From assembly GCA_902779315.1 (NCBI GenBank), contig CACZBC010000001.1, positions 62,001 through 126,000 of the forward strand: a stretch of 64,000 nucleotides of DNA. The letters are read 5' to 3'. The stretch is from an uncultured Bacteroidales bacterium. Lineage in GTDB: Bacteria > Bacteroidota > Bacteroidia > Bacteroidales > Bacteroidaceae. The notes beneath the pieces are model-generated. The model was not told where the DNA came from. It worked only from the letters and a program-made list of their open reading frames with translations, and did no database searches. The stretch's first letter is position 1. The number at the start of each line of letters is the position of its first letter. Position numbers and translations under genes: made by a program. This document shows positions 25,975-33,887 of the stretch, piece after piece.

Positions 25975-26772
25975 ATGGCTCGTATATCTGTTCTCATGGG
26001 CATATACAATTGTGCCCCGTATCTGCAAGAGGCATTGGATTCGCTCTATGCCCAGACATATCAGGACTTTAAGATAATCCTATGCGATGATGGCTCAAGG
26101 GATGATACATATGCAATAGCCCAGAAGAATGCTGCAGAGCATAACAACATTGTGTTGATTCGCAATGAAAAGAATATGGGCCTCAACTATACTCTAAACC
26201 ATTGTCTGGAATATGCTGACACAGAATACTGCGCTCGTATGGATGGCGATGATATTTCTCTGCCAACAAGATTTGAAACTGAAATTAAGTTTTTGGATGA
26301 GAATCCCAAATATGCCATTGTCAGTTGTCCAATGATATATTTTGATGAAAACGGAGAGTTTGGACGAGGAAAGGGAGGGGGAGAACCAACTACAGAGAGT
26401 TTTATATATGGCTCTCCTCATTGCCATGCACCCTGCTTGGTGCGAACAGAGGCATATAAGGCTGTCGAAGGATATACTGTTTCTCCAAAACTTCTCAGAG
26501 TTGAGGATTATCATCTTTGGTTGAAAATGTATGCCCATGGTTATCACGGCTATAACCTTAGTGAATGTCTATATGCTATGAGAGATAATCGGGAAGCGGT
26601 GAAAAGAAGGACATGGAAAGGTAGTATTAACAATATGAGAGTACATCTATTAGCTTGTCGACAACTCAATCTTCCTTTGAAAGGATATTTTTATAGTTTC
26701 ATGCCGATTATAAAAAGACTTTTACCACGCTCGTTGTATATTTATTTGCATAAGAATAGACTTGAGAAATAA
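25975..26772 (+). CDS. Glycosyltransferase family 2 protein
   Basis: 265 residues. ISVLMGIYNCAPYLQEALDS, ILCDDGSRDDT and CARMDGDDIS (DxD) are clear GT2 features. PHCHAPCLVR and VEDYHLWLKM fit the acceptor-side region of this family. It starts 2 bases after the polymerase stop and is likely translationally coupled to it. Confidence 0.9.
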   Translation: MARISVLMGIYNCAPYLQEALDSLYAQTYQDFKIILCDDGSRDDTYAIAQKNAAEHNNIVLIRNEKNMGLNYTLNHCLEYADTEYCARMDGDDISLPTRFETEIKFLDENPKYAIVSCPMIYFDENGEFGRGKGGGEPTTESFIYGSPHCHAPCLVRTEAYKAVEGYTVSPKLLRVEDYHLWLKMYAHGYHGYNLSECLYAMRDNREAVKRRTWKGSINNMRVHLLACRQLNLPLKGYFYSFMPIIKRLLPRSLYIYLHKNRLEK

Positions 26773-26793
26773 CCTAAATGAAAATAATTAGAT

Positions 26794-27930
26794 ATGAAAA
26801 AAAAGATCTGTGTGGTCGCTTCTGCACCAGGAGGTATTACATCATTTTGGAAAACTAATATAGAAAGACTGTCTGAGCAGTTTGATGTATATGTGGTTGC
26901 AAACTATCAAGAAGAAACTGTCTTTGATAGCCTAAAGATAAAAGGTGGAAAATCTGTGAATATTCTGCGAAGGCCATCTTTGTGGAGTATGGTAAAAGCC
27001 GTTTTTGCTCTAAGAAATTACTTTAAACAGGAGCAATTTGATGGTTTTATTTCTATGTCATTAAACGCCAGTTTAATATCTGCTGTAGCGGGATGGATGG
27101 CCGGAATCCCCTTTAGAGCAAGAATCTTTACTGGACAATTATGGGCAAACAAGACTGGAATTTCAAGAACATTTTATAAAATGCTTGATAAGATTACTGT
27201 TTGTCTAAATAACCATTTCCTCGTAGATGGAAAGTCTCAGCAAGAATATCTTATTGAGAATGGTATCCTAAAAGAAGGTCAGTCTATTGTGTTGGCAAAT
27301 GGTTCTATATGCGGGGTAGATGTAAATCTATTCAAACCCAGTGAAGAAAAACGAGAAGAGGAACGCGAAAGACTTGGCTTTGATGATTCGGATGTAGTGT
27401 TTACGTTTATGGGACGTATTAACAGAGAAAAGGGGACATATGAACTATTAGAAGCTTTCAACCGTCTCTCGAGAGAATATAAGAATGCTGTATTACTTTT
27501 GATTGGAAATGTCGAAGGCATTTCAGAGGATACTTTCAAAGATTATCAATATATATATCTTGGCAAGAATCTTATATTATATGGTTATACAAAACAGCCA
27601 TATTATGCTCTTCAAGCAGGCGATGTATTTTGCCTTCCTTCCTATAGAGAAGGATTTGGTATGAGCGTAATTGAAGCGGCAGCGCTTGGTTTGCCAGTTA
27701 TTGCCAGTGATGCATATGGTTTGAGAGATTCTTTTGTAGATGGGGAAACAGGTTTAAAGTGCAAAGTTAAAGATGTTGATACGTTGTATACAGCAATGCT
27801 GGAGTTATATAATAATCCTGATAAACGTGTAACCTATGGACAATCAGGAAGAGAACGAGTTGTGGAAATGTTCTCAAAAGAATTGGTTTCTAATGCTTGG
27901 TTGAATTATTTCCTTCAAAATATACAATAA
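26794..27930 (+). CDS. Glycosyltransferase family 4 protein
   Basis: 378 residues. ASAPGGITSFW at the start, TFMGRINREKGTYELLEAF and LPSYREGFGMSVIEAAALGLPV near the end give the GT4 donor-binding region with E(x7)E. It resembles PglA/CapM-like enzymes. It sits between the GT2 and acetyltransferase genes near the end of the locus. Confidence 0.9.
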   Translation: MKKKICVVASAPGGITSFWKTNIERLSEQFDVYVVANYQEETVFDSLKIKGGKSVNILRRPSLWSMVKAVFALRNYFKQEQFDGFISMSLNASLISAVAGWMAGIPFRARIFTGQLWANKTGISRTFYKMLDKITVCLNNHFLVDGKSQQEYLIENGILKEGQSIVLANGSICGVDVNLFKPSEEKREEERERLGFDDSDVVFTFMGRINREKGTYELLEAFNRLSREYKNAVLLLIGNVEGISEDTFKDYQYIYLGKNLILYGYTKQPYYALQAGDVFCLPSYREGFGMSVIEAAALGLPVIASDAYGLRDSFVDGETGLKCKVKDVDTLYTAMLELYNNPDKRVTYGQSGRERVVEMFSKELVSNAWLNYFLQNIQ

Positions 27931-28001
27931 ATGTAGTATGCAGTTTCATATTTTTTATATTGAACGCTGCCATTGTAATTTACATAAAGTTCCTAATCAG
28001 A

Positions 28002-28583
28002 ATGAAATCAGAAGATTTTAGTCTCACATATCGATTACTACGTCGTATTGGTTTGAATTACCCCGAAGAAGAATATGGTCAGGTATCTCTATGGGAGGTA
28101 ATGTATAGAGTATATAAAACATATAGAGACGGTTTTCTGTTAAAATATCTAATGAACTCATGGTTACTTTCTCCATTGACCCCGAGAAAAATTCGCCCAT
28201 GGGTGCTAAGAAAGATTGGCTGTCATGTTGGCAAAGATGTGTTTATCGGTTCAGAAGTCTGGGTTGATTCCGGTCATGCTGATTTAATTTATATAGGAGA
28301 CAGAACTCATATTTCAGCACGGACTGTTCTTCTTTGCCACAAAAAGGATCTTTCTGGTTACCATCAAGGCGATGATTATGCAAAACTACCATATATAAAA
28401 GGTGAGATTCATATTGGGAAGGGTTGTTCGACAGGAACGGGAACAATAATCATGCCAGGTGTTTCGATTGGAGATGGTGCCATCGTTGGAGCGGGTTCGT
28501 TAGTTACTAAAGATATTCCGGCATGGACGATTGCTGTTGGACGGCCAGCAAAAGTCGTTAAAGATATATCCAATAGAGAGTAA
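28002..28583 (+). CDS. Hexapeptide-repeat acetyltransferase (WcaF/colanic-acid type)
   Basis: About 193 residues from the ATG at 28002. SPLTPRKIRPWVLRKIGCHVG, VFIGSEVWVDSGH and IIMPGVSIGDGAIVGAGSLVTKDIP show a left-handed beta-helix acetyltransferase. The frame is open back to a TTG at 27897 through a hydrophobic stretch, so the start is uncertain. Its stop overlaps the ATG of the deacetylase. It probably O-acetylates a capsule sugar. Confidence 0.8.
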   Translation: MKSEDFSLTYRLLRRIGLNYPEEEYGQVSLWEVMYRVYKTYRDGFLLKYLMNSWLLSPLTPRKIRPWVLRKIGCHVGKDVFIGSEVWVDSGHADLIYIGDRTHISARTVLLCHKKDLSGYHQGDDYAKLPYIKGEIHIGKGCSTGTGTIIMPGVSIGDGAIVGAGSLVTKDIPAWTIAVGRPAKVVKDISNRE

Positions 28584-29461
28584 TGAACATCTTGACTTTT
28601 GATATAGAGGAGTGGTACATTGAGAAGGTGTACAATAGGGGAAGGGAAAAGCAGTATTGCCAGTATGACGATTACTTCACTCGTATATTGGAATTATTAG
28701 ACCAGTATCGCATTAAGGCGACCTTCTTCTGTGTGGGGGGAATGGCAACAGAATTCCCGAATGTGGTGAGGCAGATTGCAGAGAAAGGTCATGAGGTGGG
28801 GTGTCACTCTAATACGCACCAATGGCTGAACAAGATGACGCAGCAAGAGGCCTTAGAGGATACACGTACGGCTGTGGATGCGCTGGAGCAGCTTATCGGT
28901 CAGAAGGTGGTCAGCTATCGTGCTCCGGCTTTTTCGATTGGCGAAAAGAACAAATGGGCTTTCGAGGTGTTGGCCGAGTGTGGCATAGAATGTGATGCTT
29001 CGATATTCCCTGCTGCTCGTGATTTTGGTGGCTTCCCACAGTTCAAAGAACATGTGCCGACTCTCGTCAATTATCAAGGCATTACTATCAAGGAGTTCCC
29101 CATCCCCACAACTAAATTGTTAGGTAAGGAGCTGGCCTATTCTGGTGGCGGTTATTTCCGTTTCTTCCCGCTATGGTTCATCAAGAGCCGCATGAAGAAG
29201 AGTAACTACAACATGTGCTACTTCCACATCGGTGACCTTTTGCCTGGTCCAAAGAAGGCAATGACAAAAGCAGAGTATGAAGAGTATTTCCGCGAATCAG
29301 GAACTTTCATGAATCGTTATAAACGTTATCTGAAAGCCAGCCTCGGACGCAATGCAGTCTTTGAGAAGATGGAGAAGCTGGTTTCGTCGGACCGTTTTAT
29401 CGGACTGAAAGAAGCGAATGAAAGCATCGATTGGAGCAAGGCTCCGAAAGTGAAACTATAG
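28583..29461 (+). CDS. Polysaccharide deacetylase (NodB-like) family protein
   Basis: 292 residues. NILTFDIEEWY (metal-binding Asp region), GHEVGCHSNTHQW (two His) and VVSYRAPAFSIG match the NodB metal-dependent deacetylase core; the C-terminal part with CYFHIGDLLPG resembles XrtA-type deacetylases. The ATG overlaps the acetyltransferase stop. It is the last gene of the capsule locus, followed by a strong hairpin. It may remove N-acetyl groups from the glycan or its precursor. Confidence 0.85.
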   Translation: MNILTFDIEEWYIEKVYNRGREKQYCQYDDYFTRILELLDQYRIKATFFCVGGMATEFPNVVRQIAEKGHEVGCHSNTHQWLNKMTQQEALEDTRTAVDALEQLIGQKVVSYRAPAFSIGEKNKWAFEVLAECGIECDASIFPAARDFGGFPQFKEHVPTLVNYQGITIKEFPIPTTKLLGKELAYSGGGYFRFFPLWFIKSRMKKSNYNMCYFHIGDLLPGPKKAMTKAEYEEYFRESGTFMNRYKRYLKASLGRNAVFEKMEKLVSSDRFIGLKEANESIDWSKAPKVKL

Positions 29462-29483
29462 ACATGGAATTTTGCTATAAGCA

Positions 29484-29514
29484 AAACAGCCTCTCCGGTT
29501 TGGAGGGGCTGTTT
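29484..29514. terminator. Hairpin terminator between convergent genes
   Basis: AAACAGCC and GGCTGTTT with CTCC/GGAG inside form a stem of about 12 bp around GGTTT. It lies 23 bases after the deacetylase stop and 6 bases beyond the smalltalk stop on the other strand, so it can serve both. Confidence 0.8.
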
Positions 29515-29519
29515 GCGTC

Positions 29520-29621
29520 TCAGACGGTTGCCATGCAGCTTGTCACGCCCAGGGTGGTCAGAATAGCCGTCAGAATGGCGACTATCGTCTGAATGATGTA
29601 TTTCCAAGTTTCTTTTTTCAT
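29520..29621 (-). CDS. Smalltalk protein (33 aa)
   Basis: The minus-strand frame reads MKKETWKYIIQTIVAILTAI and ends GVTSCMATV. A short hydrophobic peptide with KKETWKY at the start and TTLGVTSC at the end is the pattern annotated as smalltalk protein in Bacteroides and Prevotella. It is one helix followed by a late Cys. It lies downstream of the P5-like and HU-like genes, the usual trio beside capsule loci. The function is unknown. Confidence 0.85.
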   Translation of the reverse strand: MKKETWKYIIQTIVAILTAILTTLGVTSCMATV

Positions 29622-29680
29622 GGTTTATAAAGTTTAAAGGTTTTTTGAACACTAATTTCTCGAATCTTACGAATCATACT

Positions 29681-29909
29681 TCACACGGATTTCACAGATT
29701 TCACAGATATATTGATGATAAGTTGAGATTTTTTTGAGGTACTTCTGAAAGTGTACTTTCAAGATACCTTCAAACAATATCAACCTTTGTTGTAAACAAT
29801 GGTTTTATTTTTCTGAAGTGCTTATGAAAGCCTGCTTTCAATACACTTAAGTAAAGACAAAACTCGTCATCAATATATAACATCTGTTTTATCTGTGAGA
29901 TCTGTGTGA
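29681..29909. repeat. 229-bp segment bounded by 28-bp inverted repeats
   Basis: The left arm 29681-29708 and right arm 29882-29909 are inverted copies with about 23 of 28 bases matching (TCACACRGAT, CACAGAT motifs). Inside are two palindromes, GAAAGTGTACTTTC and GAAAGCCTGCTTTC, about 70 bases apart. No gene is inside. It fits a small non-autonomous mobile element or a regulatory fold; no target duplication was established. Confidence 0.6.
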
Positions 29910-29911
29910 CT

Positions 29912-30325
29912 TTACTTGATTTGTTTCGATTCCTGGTAGAGGGCATAGCCCTTTTGGATTTGGTCCTCTGAGAGGGTGACGCCGCATTCTTGGCGGGCCA
30001 TTGCTTTGACGAGTGCAGGCCATTGGGTTTCTGTCAGGCGTTCGTTGCCTCCGAAGCCAGTCCAAAGGCAGACGTTACGGATGTGCCTTTCTGTGTCGTT
30101 CTCGCTTGGGGGAGCCCAGCGACTGATGATGTCGCGAATGCAGTTTGCGTGGTACTTCGTGGAATAGGTGCGAAGGAGCACAAAGGCAGCGCGAATGCCC
30201 CATTCCATCGTTTCGAACTGAACGAAAGACCCCCCAGCCCCCTTTAGGGGGAGTTCGCCTTTCCAGCGCTGTCCTGCAACCCGCCGAATATTCAGCGGAT
30301 TGCAGTTGAGTTCTCCACGAGTCAT
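29912..30325 (-). CDS. Structural protein P5-like (lysozyme-like) protein
   Basis: 137 residues. It starts MTRGELNCNPLNIRR and continues with FVQFETMEWGIRAAFVLLRTY and IISRWAPPSENDT, the pattern of P5-like proteins often found near Bacteroides capsule loci and in prophages. A peptidoglycan-related role is likely but unproven. The stretch ELPLKGAGGS (about 24-33) is coded by a GC-rich palindromic repeat and appears inserted in the loop before FVQF. Confidence 0.8.
   Translation of the reverse strand: MTRGELNCNPLNIRRVAGQRWKGELPLKGAGGSFVQFETMEWGIRAAFVLLRTYSTKYHANCIRDIISRWAPPSENDTERHIRNVCLWTGFGGNERLTETQWPALVKAMARQECGVTLSEDQIQKGYALYQESKQIK
30230..30255. repeat. GC-rich palindromic element, copy inside the P5-like gene
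   Basis: CCCCCTTTAGGGGGAGTT preceded by CCCCCCAG. It belongs to the same family as the two intergenic copies at 30826-30855 and 30927-30957. In the minus frame it codes for LPLKGAGG. Confidence 0.75.
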
Positions 30326-30329
30326 AACT

Positions 30330-30357
30330 ATGAATTATGCACTATGAACTATGCACT
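30330..30357. repeat. ATGAATT/ATGCACT heptamer repeats
   Basis: Four 7-bp units, ATGAATT, ATGCACT, ATGAACT and ATGCACT, fill the gap between the HU-like stop and the P5-like start. Confidence 0.85.
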
Positions 30358-30820
30358 ATTCGAGTCCCTGAATAGTTTCTTCGTTCCTGATCACTTCGAT
30401 GGCGTCGGCCTGGGCCTTTCGACTGGGTACGAGGTTGAAGACGGCGTCCTTACGGAGGTTCTTGAACTCCAGGCCGGGCGTCCAGCGCACATTGACCTCC
30501 TTGATCTTCTGGGCGTTGAACTCTTCGGTGGTGTCGGCTCCGTCGCAAGCGAGCTCACAATGAAATTCTCCGAGGTCACCCAGGCTGACTTTGTTGCCTG
30601 CAAGCAGCTGCTCGCGCAGACAGGCGACTGCATCGGTCAGGATGCCCTTCACAGTACCTTTTGAGAACGGCGAGTTGTGGTCGGCGATGTGACGGCAGAA
30701 GTCGTCGAGGTCGAGGTTCTCGTGAATCTGAGCGGTACCGTAAGCCTTGGTGGAGTAGGTCTGCTCGGTCTTCTTCGTGCCAGGTTTGCACGACATGATA
30801 GCGATTGAATAATTGATCAT
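30356..30820 (-). CDS. HU/IHF-like DNA-binding protein
   Basis: 154 residues from the ATG at 30820 (MINYSIAIMSCKPG); the longer frame to 30889 runs through a GC-rich repeat and is rejected. The HU-like fold is seen in TVKGILTDAVACLREQLLAG, NKVSLGDLGEFHCEL and the later VRWTPGLEFK. This Bacteroidales subgroup commonly lies beside capsule loci. It probably bends or packs DNA; a link to capsule expression is only suggested by position. Confidence 0.85.
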   Translation of the reverse strand: MINYSIAIMSCKPGTKKTEQTYSTKAYGTAQIHENLDLDDFCRHIADHNSPFSKGTVKGILTDAVACLREQLLAGNKVSLGDLGEFHCELACDGADTTEEFNAQKIKEVNVRWTPGLEFKNLRKDAVFNLVPSRKAQADAIEVIRNEETIQGLE

Positions 30821-30825
30821 AGCGG

Positions 30826-30855
30826 CCCCCTCCCGACCTCCCCCAAGGGGGAGGA
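30826..30855. repeat. GC-rich palindromic element, intergenic copy
   Basis: The core CCTCCCCCAAGGGGGAGG is a near-perfect palindrome directly upstream of the HU-like start codon (minus strand), so it will lie in the mRNA leader and could form a hairpin near the ribosome site. Confidence 0.8.
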
Positions 30856-30926
30856 GTTTTGTATTCCGCGGAGAGGATAGCGGGTGCAAAAGTGTTTTTA
30901 ATTAGTTAATTTTCTCTTCCCCTTTG

Positions 30927-30957
30927 TCCTCGCCCCTTGGGGGGAGTTAGAGAGGGG
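30927..30957. repeat. GC-rich palindromic element, inverted intergenic copy
   Basis: CGCCCCTTGGGGGGAGTTAG with a GAGAGGGG flank: the reverse-oriented relative of the copy at 30826-30855, about 70 bases away. Confidence 0.75.
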
Positions 30958-30982
30958 CTTCTAGTTTGACGTCGTCAAACTT

Positions 30983-31032
30983 CACGTGTGAAGATCGCGA
31001 AGATCACGTGTGAAGTTTGCAAAGTTCACGTG
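30983..31032. repeat. 22-bp phased array A (three CACGTG units)
   Basis: CACGTG occurs at 30983, 31005 and 31027, exactly 22 bases apart, each within TTCACGTGTGAAG-like sequence joined by AGTTTGCAAAG. It lies in the leader region between the minus-strand promoter near 31150 and the HU-like gene. Confidence 0.85.
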
Positions 31033-31145
31033 TAGTGTTTTCGGAAGACCTTAGGCATCTTCGTTCGGAATACCAATCTTTCCGGACAGACTGGCGGGCC
31101 CAATTCCTTCAGAATGCTGCTTTCAGGTCTTTCTCTTACACACTG

Positions 31146-31177
31146 CAAATTTACAACATTTTCCCCAAAATTCCAAA
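31146..31177 (-). promoter_or_regulatory. Bacteroidetes-type promoter for the HU-like gene group
   Basis: On the minus strand TTTG (31177-31174), 20 bases, then TAAATTTG (31153-31146) match the TTTG-N19/20-TAnnTTTG consensus. The next minus-strand gene is the HU-like one, about 320 bases downstream, so its leader would include the 22-bp array and both palindromes. Confidence 0.6.
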
Positions 31178-31222
31178 TATTTTGTCAATTATTTTCACAT
31201 AAAATGAAAGTTTTTTTGCCTC

Positions 31223-32158
31223 TTATGGAGGCTTGAGAAGTAGGTCTGCCAGGTCGGCGTTTTGAGGGTATTGTTCCAGCCTGTTGGAGATGGTGTACTG
31301 CATACCTTGTGTCCTTCCCATTACCTTCTGCCATTTGTCAAAACAGCCGCTGTCAGGAAAGAGCGTAAAGCGCCGATTTCGCAGACATTCTACCTTTTCC
31401 GGACTCAGTCCACCGCTGCCTGCTGTAGCCAACCAGAGATATTCTGGCTGATAGGCAGCCATGATGATAGCCGTCTTCTCGCTTTCCACAAGACAAACCT
31501 GAGCCTCTGGTCGCTGCGGCAGCAGATGCTGTCCGAAGAGGCACTGACGGAGCACAAAGCCTTCCGACACTTTGTCCTTGAAATTCTTGTCACTATGCAC
31601 CCAATTCTGATAGCCGTCATGGCGCTTGCCGTCCTGTTGATACTGCATGATATGCCCTGTGCGGACACGAAGTTGTTCGTCTATCTGCCAATAGATGACG
31701 TTGCCGCGTGAGTCAGTTCCGATGCGGTAGTCTTCATAGACTTGTCGGACGATAACAGGGTCGAGGTTCAACTTCTGAGCACACTCAGTTTCGAACCATC
31801 TCCAGAATGTGCTTTTAGGTGAGTGACATTGCTCTACAAGTTCCACCGGTAAAGGCTGCAGAGGTGGCAATGACGTACTTCGCTTCAATGGATAATGGAT
31901 AATTGATAATTGAGAATTATCTCTCGCTGGCCTCGTCCACGCATGGTCGCGATAGTACTCCGAGGGCTTGTAGTGATATCCGCAGGAGTGCTGGTGGTCA
32001 CATTTGCCTACCTCGTCAGCCACATACTGACAATCATTCTGCGTGTCAACATAGCGCACGAAGCTCTTCCTGCCGCAATGCGGACACAGGACCTTCTCTT
32101 GCCGACGTCCCGTCAGTCGAGGCGTCTCGAGTTTGTAACGATAATCTGTTGTTGTCAT
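31223..32158 (-). CDS. Zinc-ribbon/primase-like DUF6371-type protein
   Basis: 311 residues from the ATG at 32158 (MTTTDYRYKLETPR). CPHCGRKSFVRY followed by CDHQHSCGYHY gives a primase-like zinc ribbon at about 25-65. Further on, CLVESEKTAIIMAAYQPEYLWLATAG and LFPDSGCFDKW resemble a degenerate TOPRIM core (E, then D). It follows the AAA ATPase gene in the same direction, like a primase-helicase pair. RDNSQLSIIHYPLK is coded by 7-bp repeats at 31890-31917. Confidence 0.75.
   Translation of the reverse strand: MTTTDYRYKLETPRLTGRRQEKVLCPHCGRKSFVRYVDTQNDCQYVADEVGKCDHQHSCGYHYKPSEYYRDHAWTRPARDNSQLSIIHYPLKRSTSLPPLQPLPVELVEQCHSPKSTFWRWFETECAQKLNLDPVIVRQVYEDYRIGTDSRGNVIYWQIDEQLRVRTGHIMQYQQDGKRHDGYQNWVHSDKNFKDKVSEGFVLRQCLFGQHLLPQRPEAQVCLVESEKTAIIMAAYQPEYLWLATAGSGGLSPEKVECLRNRRFTLFPDSGCFDKWQKVMGRTQGMQYTISNRLEQYPQNADLADLLLKPP
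31890..31917. repeat. GGATAAT/TGATAAT heptamer repeats inside the DUF6371-like gene
   Basis: GGATAAT, GGATAAT, TGATAAT and TGAGAAT with exact 7-bp period inside coding sequence, between the zinc-ribbon part and the TOPRIM-like part. Confidence 0.85.
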
Positions 32159-32204
32159 AATCGACTTGTTTTTTGTTCGTTCTTTGTGAATTTCCTGTTC
32201 GTTC

Positions 32205-32235
32205 GTTCTTCCCCTATATATAAGGGAGGAAGAAC
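32205..32235. terminator. Hairpin between the AAA ATPase and DUF6371-like genes
   Basis: GTTCTTCCCCT and AGGGAGGAAGAAC pair around ATATATA with one bulged base. It sits after the ATPase stop on the minus strand. No clear T run follows, so it may be a processing or attenuating hairpin instead of a full terminator. Confidence 0.5.
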
Positions 32236-32261
32236 AAACGCACAAGAACGTGTTCTCTGTC

Positions 32262-33425
32262 TCAGAATGGAATGACGATGTTTTCGGAATCCATGACACT
32301 CTTGCCCGATTCGAAAAGTTTACCATCTTTCAACATTTGAGAGATGAACCTCGAAACGACTGGTCGCGAAAGACTCAACTTCTCAACCAACATGGCGGTC
32401 AGCTCACTGCGAGGGATGCTGCCGCCCTTCATGCGAATGAGGCTAAGGGCAGCGTCCAATCGCCCTTTGACTATCAAATCCCTTTCTGCCTGACGCTGCG
32501 CATCACGCTGCTCTTTGGCAGCCTGCACCTCCTGCCGGTGCTCGGCATCAGCATCGGCTAAATGCCCATCCTGGTCAAAACGAATCGTCCACCTCGGCAT
32601 AGTACCGTGACGAGCATCGGGACAAGTCACATTGATGATGCCACTCTTACTCTTTTGGCACTGCAGCACAGTGCCGGCTTTCTGCGAGAGCACGGTGCCC
32701 AAGTGGCCACGCATATTCTCATCGTCGGTCGCCTTGTTCTCGTGGAGGACGTTGACAATAGCGCACTTGTGTTCTTCGCACAGGAACAACACATCGCGTA
32801 TCAACTGTCGCGACATCACCTCATCATTGAAGGAAGCCACATAGTCCACCAAGCCGTCGATGAAGACCACCATCGGATGATGCTTCTCGATGAGCAGGCG
32901 TGTGTCGTTGAGCAACGTGTCATAGCTCATGCGACGGAGCGAGTAGAGCAGCAGATGACTGTCGATGTAGTCGTCCTCTTGCTGCGTCATGTGTTTCACC
33001 TCATCGATGATGAGCTTCACATCCGCCGCTTGTTGCTCTGAGTCGAGGAAAAGCACAACAGGCTCCTTCAGCTCCGACTTCACGCGGAACTGCTGTCCTG
33101 ACATCAAAGCCGCAGTGCATATCTTCAGCACCGCGCTCTTGCCCGACTTCTGTTTGCCCTTCAGCGCATGGATGTCGCTAAGGGCGAAGATGCCCACGCC
33201 GTCCACGGTCAACGAATAGACCTCCGGCTCAACTTCCGTAGAAGTCATGATGCGAGCCGACTCGAGCAGCGCAAGCCGCTCTTCTTTTGCCAACTCCTCG
33301 CTCGTAGGTCGATTCAAAGCCTCGCTGACGATAGCGCGTACCGTCAGAGCATGGTTGTTCACTTGTTCAGTCAGCACTTCCGGCCGCTGAACGTTCTCAT
33401 TCTCAATGTTCATTTTTTCGAACAT
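32262..33425 (-). CDS. AAA/RecA-like ATPase (RepA/DnaB-type helicase-like)
   Basis: 387 residues from the ATG at 33425; an ATG at 33413 is equally possible. Walker A is GKQKSGKSA (about 109-117); the Walker B regions VVLFLDSE and MVVFIDGLVDY fit the AAA_25/RepA family. The C-terminal part (GGSIPRSELTAMLVEKLSLS) looks like a winged helix. It resembles ATPases of mobile elements that accompany primase-like genes. Paired with the next gene, it may be a remnant of an integrated element. Confidence 0.8.
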   Translation of the reverse strand: MFEKMNIENENVQRPEVLTEQVNNHALTVRAIVSEALNRPTSEELAKEERLALLESARIMTSTEVEPEVYSLTVDGVGIFALSDIHALKGKQKSGKSAVLKICTAALMSGQQFRVKSELKEPVVLFLDSEQQAADVKLIIDEVKHMTQQEDDYIDSHLLLYSLRRMSYDTLLNDTRLLIEKHHPMVVFIDGLVDYVASFNDEVMSRQLIRDVLFLCEEHKCAIVNVLHENKATDDENMRGHLGTVLSQKAGTVLQCQKSKSGIINVTCPDARHGTMPRWTIRFDQDGHLADADAEHRQEVQAAKEQRDAQRQAERDLIVKGRLDAALSLIRMKGGSIPRSELTAMLVEKLSLSRPVVSRFISQMLKDGKLFESGKSVMDSENIVIPF

Positions 33426-33825
33426 AATAGTATGTTTTATAATGAACATCCTCGCACTCCAGTCTCCTGTCGGATGCATGACGCGACTGGTGGGAGCCCG
33501 TGCTCAGTTTTCGTGCCTCTAAAAAAGAAGCAGCGAAACTCCCTGAAGAATTCCGCTGCAAAAATAAAATAAAGTTATCAAAACAACAAAGGCCGCCTCT
33601 GGAAATTCAGAAGCGACCTTTGCGTCCTCTGGAGGCTAGTGGCTGAAGCGTTTCAGAAAGCTCTCGCATGAGACTGTCCTCCTCACCCGTTACACGCACA
33701 AGGGTAAAATCCAGCGTTTGGAACGAGGCGTCTATCGGAATCTGACAAAAACAGCCCCCAAATAGGGCAGAAAATGGATTAAGGGATAAGGATTAGAGAA
33801 TAATATTATTCTTTAATCCTAAAAT
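33426..33825. other. Gap with hairpin, 7-bp repeats and a start-less minus-strand frame
   Basis: A hairpin at 33588-33621 (AAAGGCCGCCTCTG / CAGAAGCGACCTTT, two non-Watson-Crick pairs) and repeats GGATTAA, GGGATAA, GGATTAG, AGAATAA at 33776-33803 are visible. On the minus strand a frame ending at 33607 reads QTLDFTLVRVTGEEDSLMREL and is open to beyond 33790 without a good start; it could be a decayed or unannotated small gene. Confidence 0.5.
33588..33621. terminator. Hairpin terminator-like structure
   Basis: A stem of about 14 bp with a five-base loop AAATT, A-rich on the left arm and T-rich on the right. It lies just after the stop of the start-less minus-strand frame, supporting an end of a transcript there. 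Confidence 0.55.
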
Positions 33826-33856
33826 TTTGTGGTTTGGATGATTTTTCGTAAATTTG
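33826..33856 (+). promoter_or_regulatory. Promoter of the ATP-grasp/acetyltransferase/sugar transferase operon
   Basis: TTTG at 33826-33829, 19 bases, then TAAATTTG at 33849-33856, an excellent match to the Bacteroidetes consensus. The leader to the ATG at 33888 would be about 25 bases. Confidence 0.8.
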
Positions 33857-33887
33857 CATTGCTAAATGTTGATTACGAAAATGTATA

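Noticed and set aside
33413..33440. Fourth copy of the shared upstream element before the AAA/RecA-like ATPase
   Set aside because: GAACATAATAG resembles part of it, but GTTAC and the A-rich part at the fixed spacing are absent.
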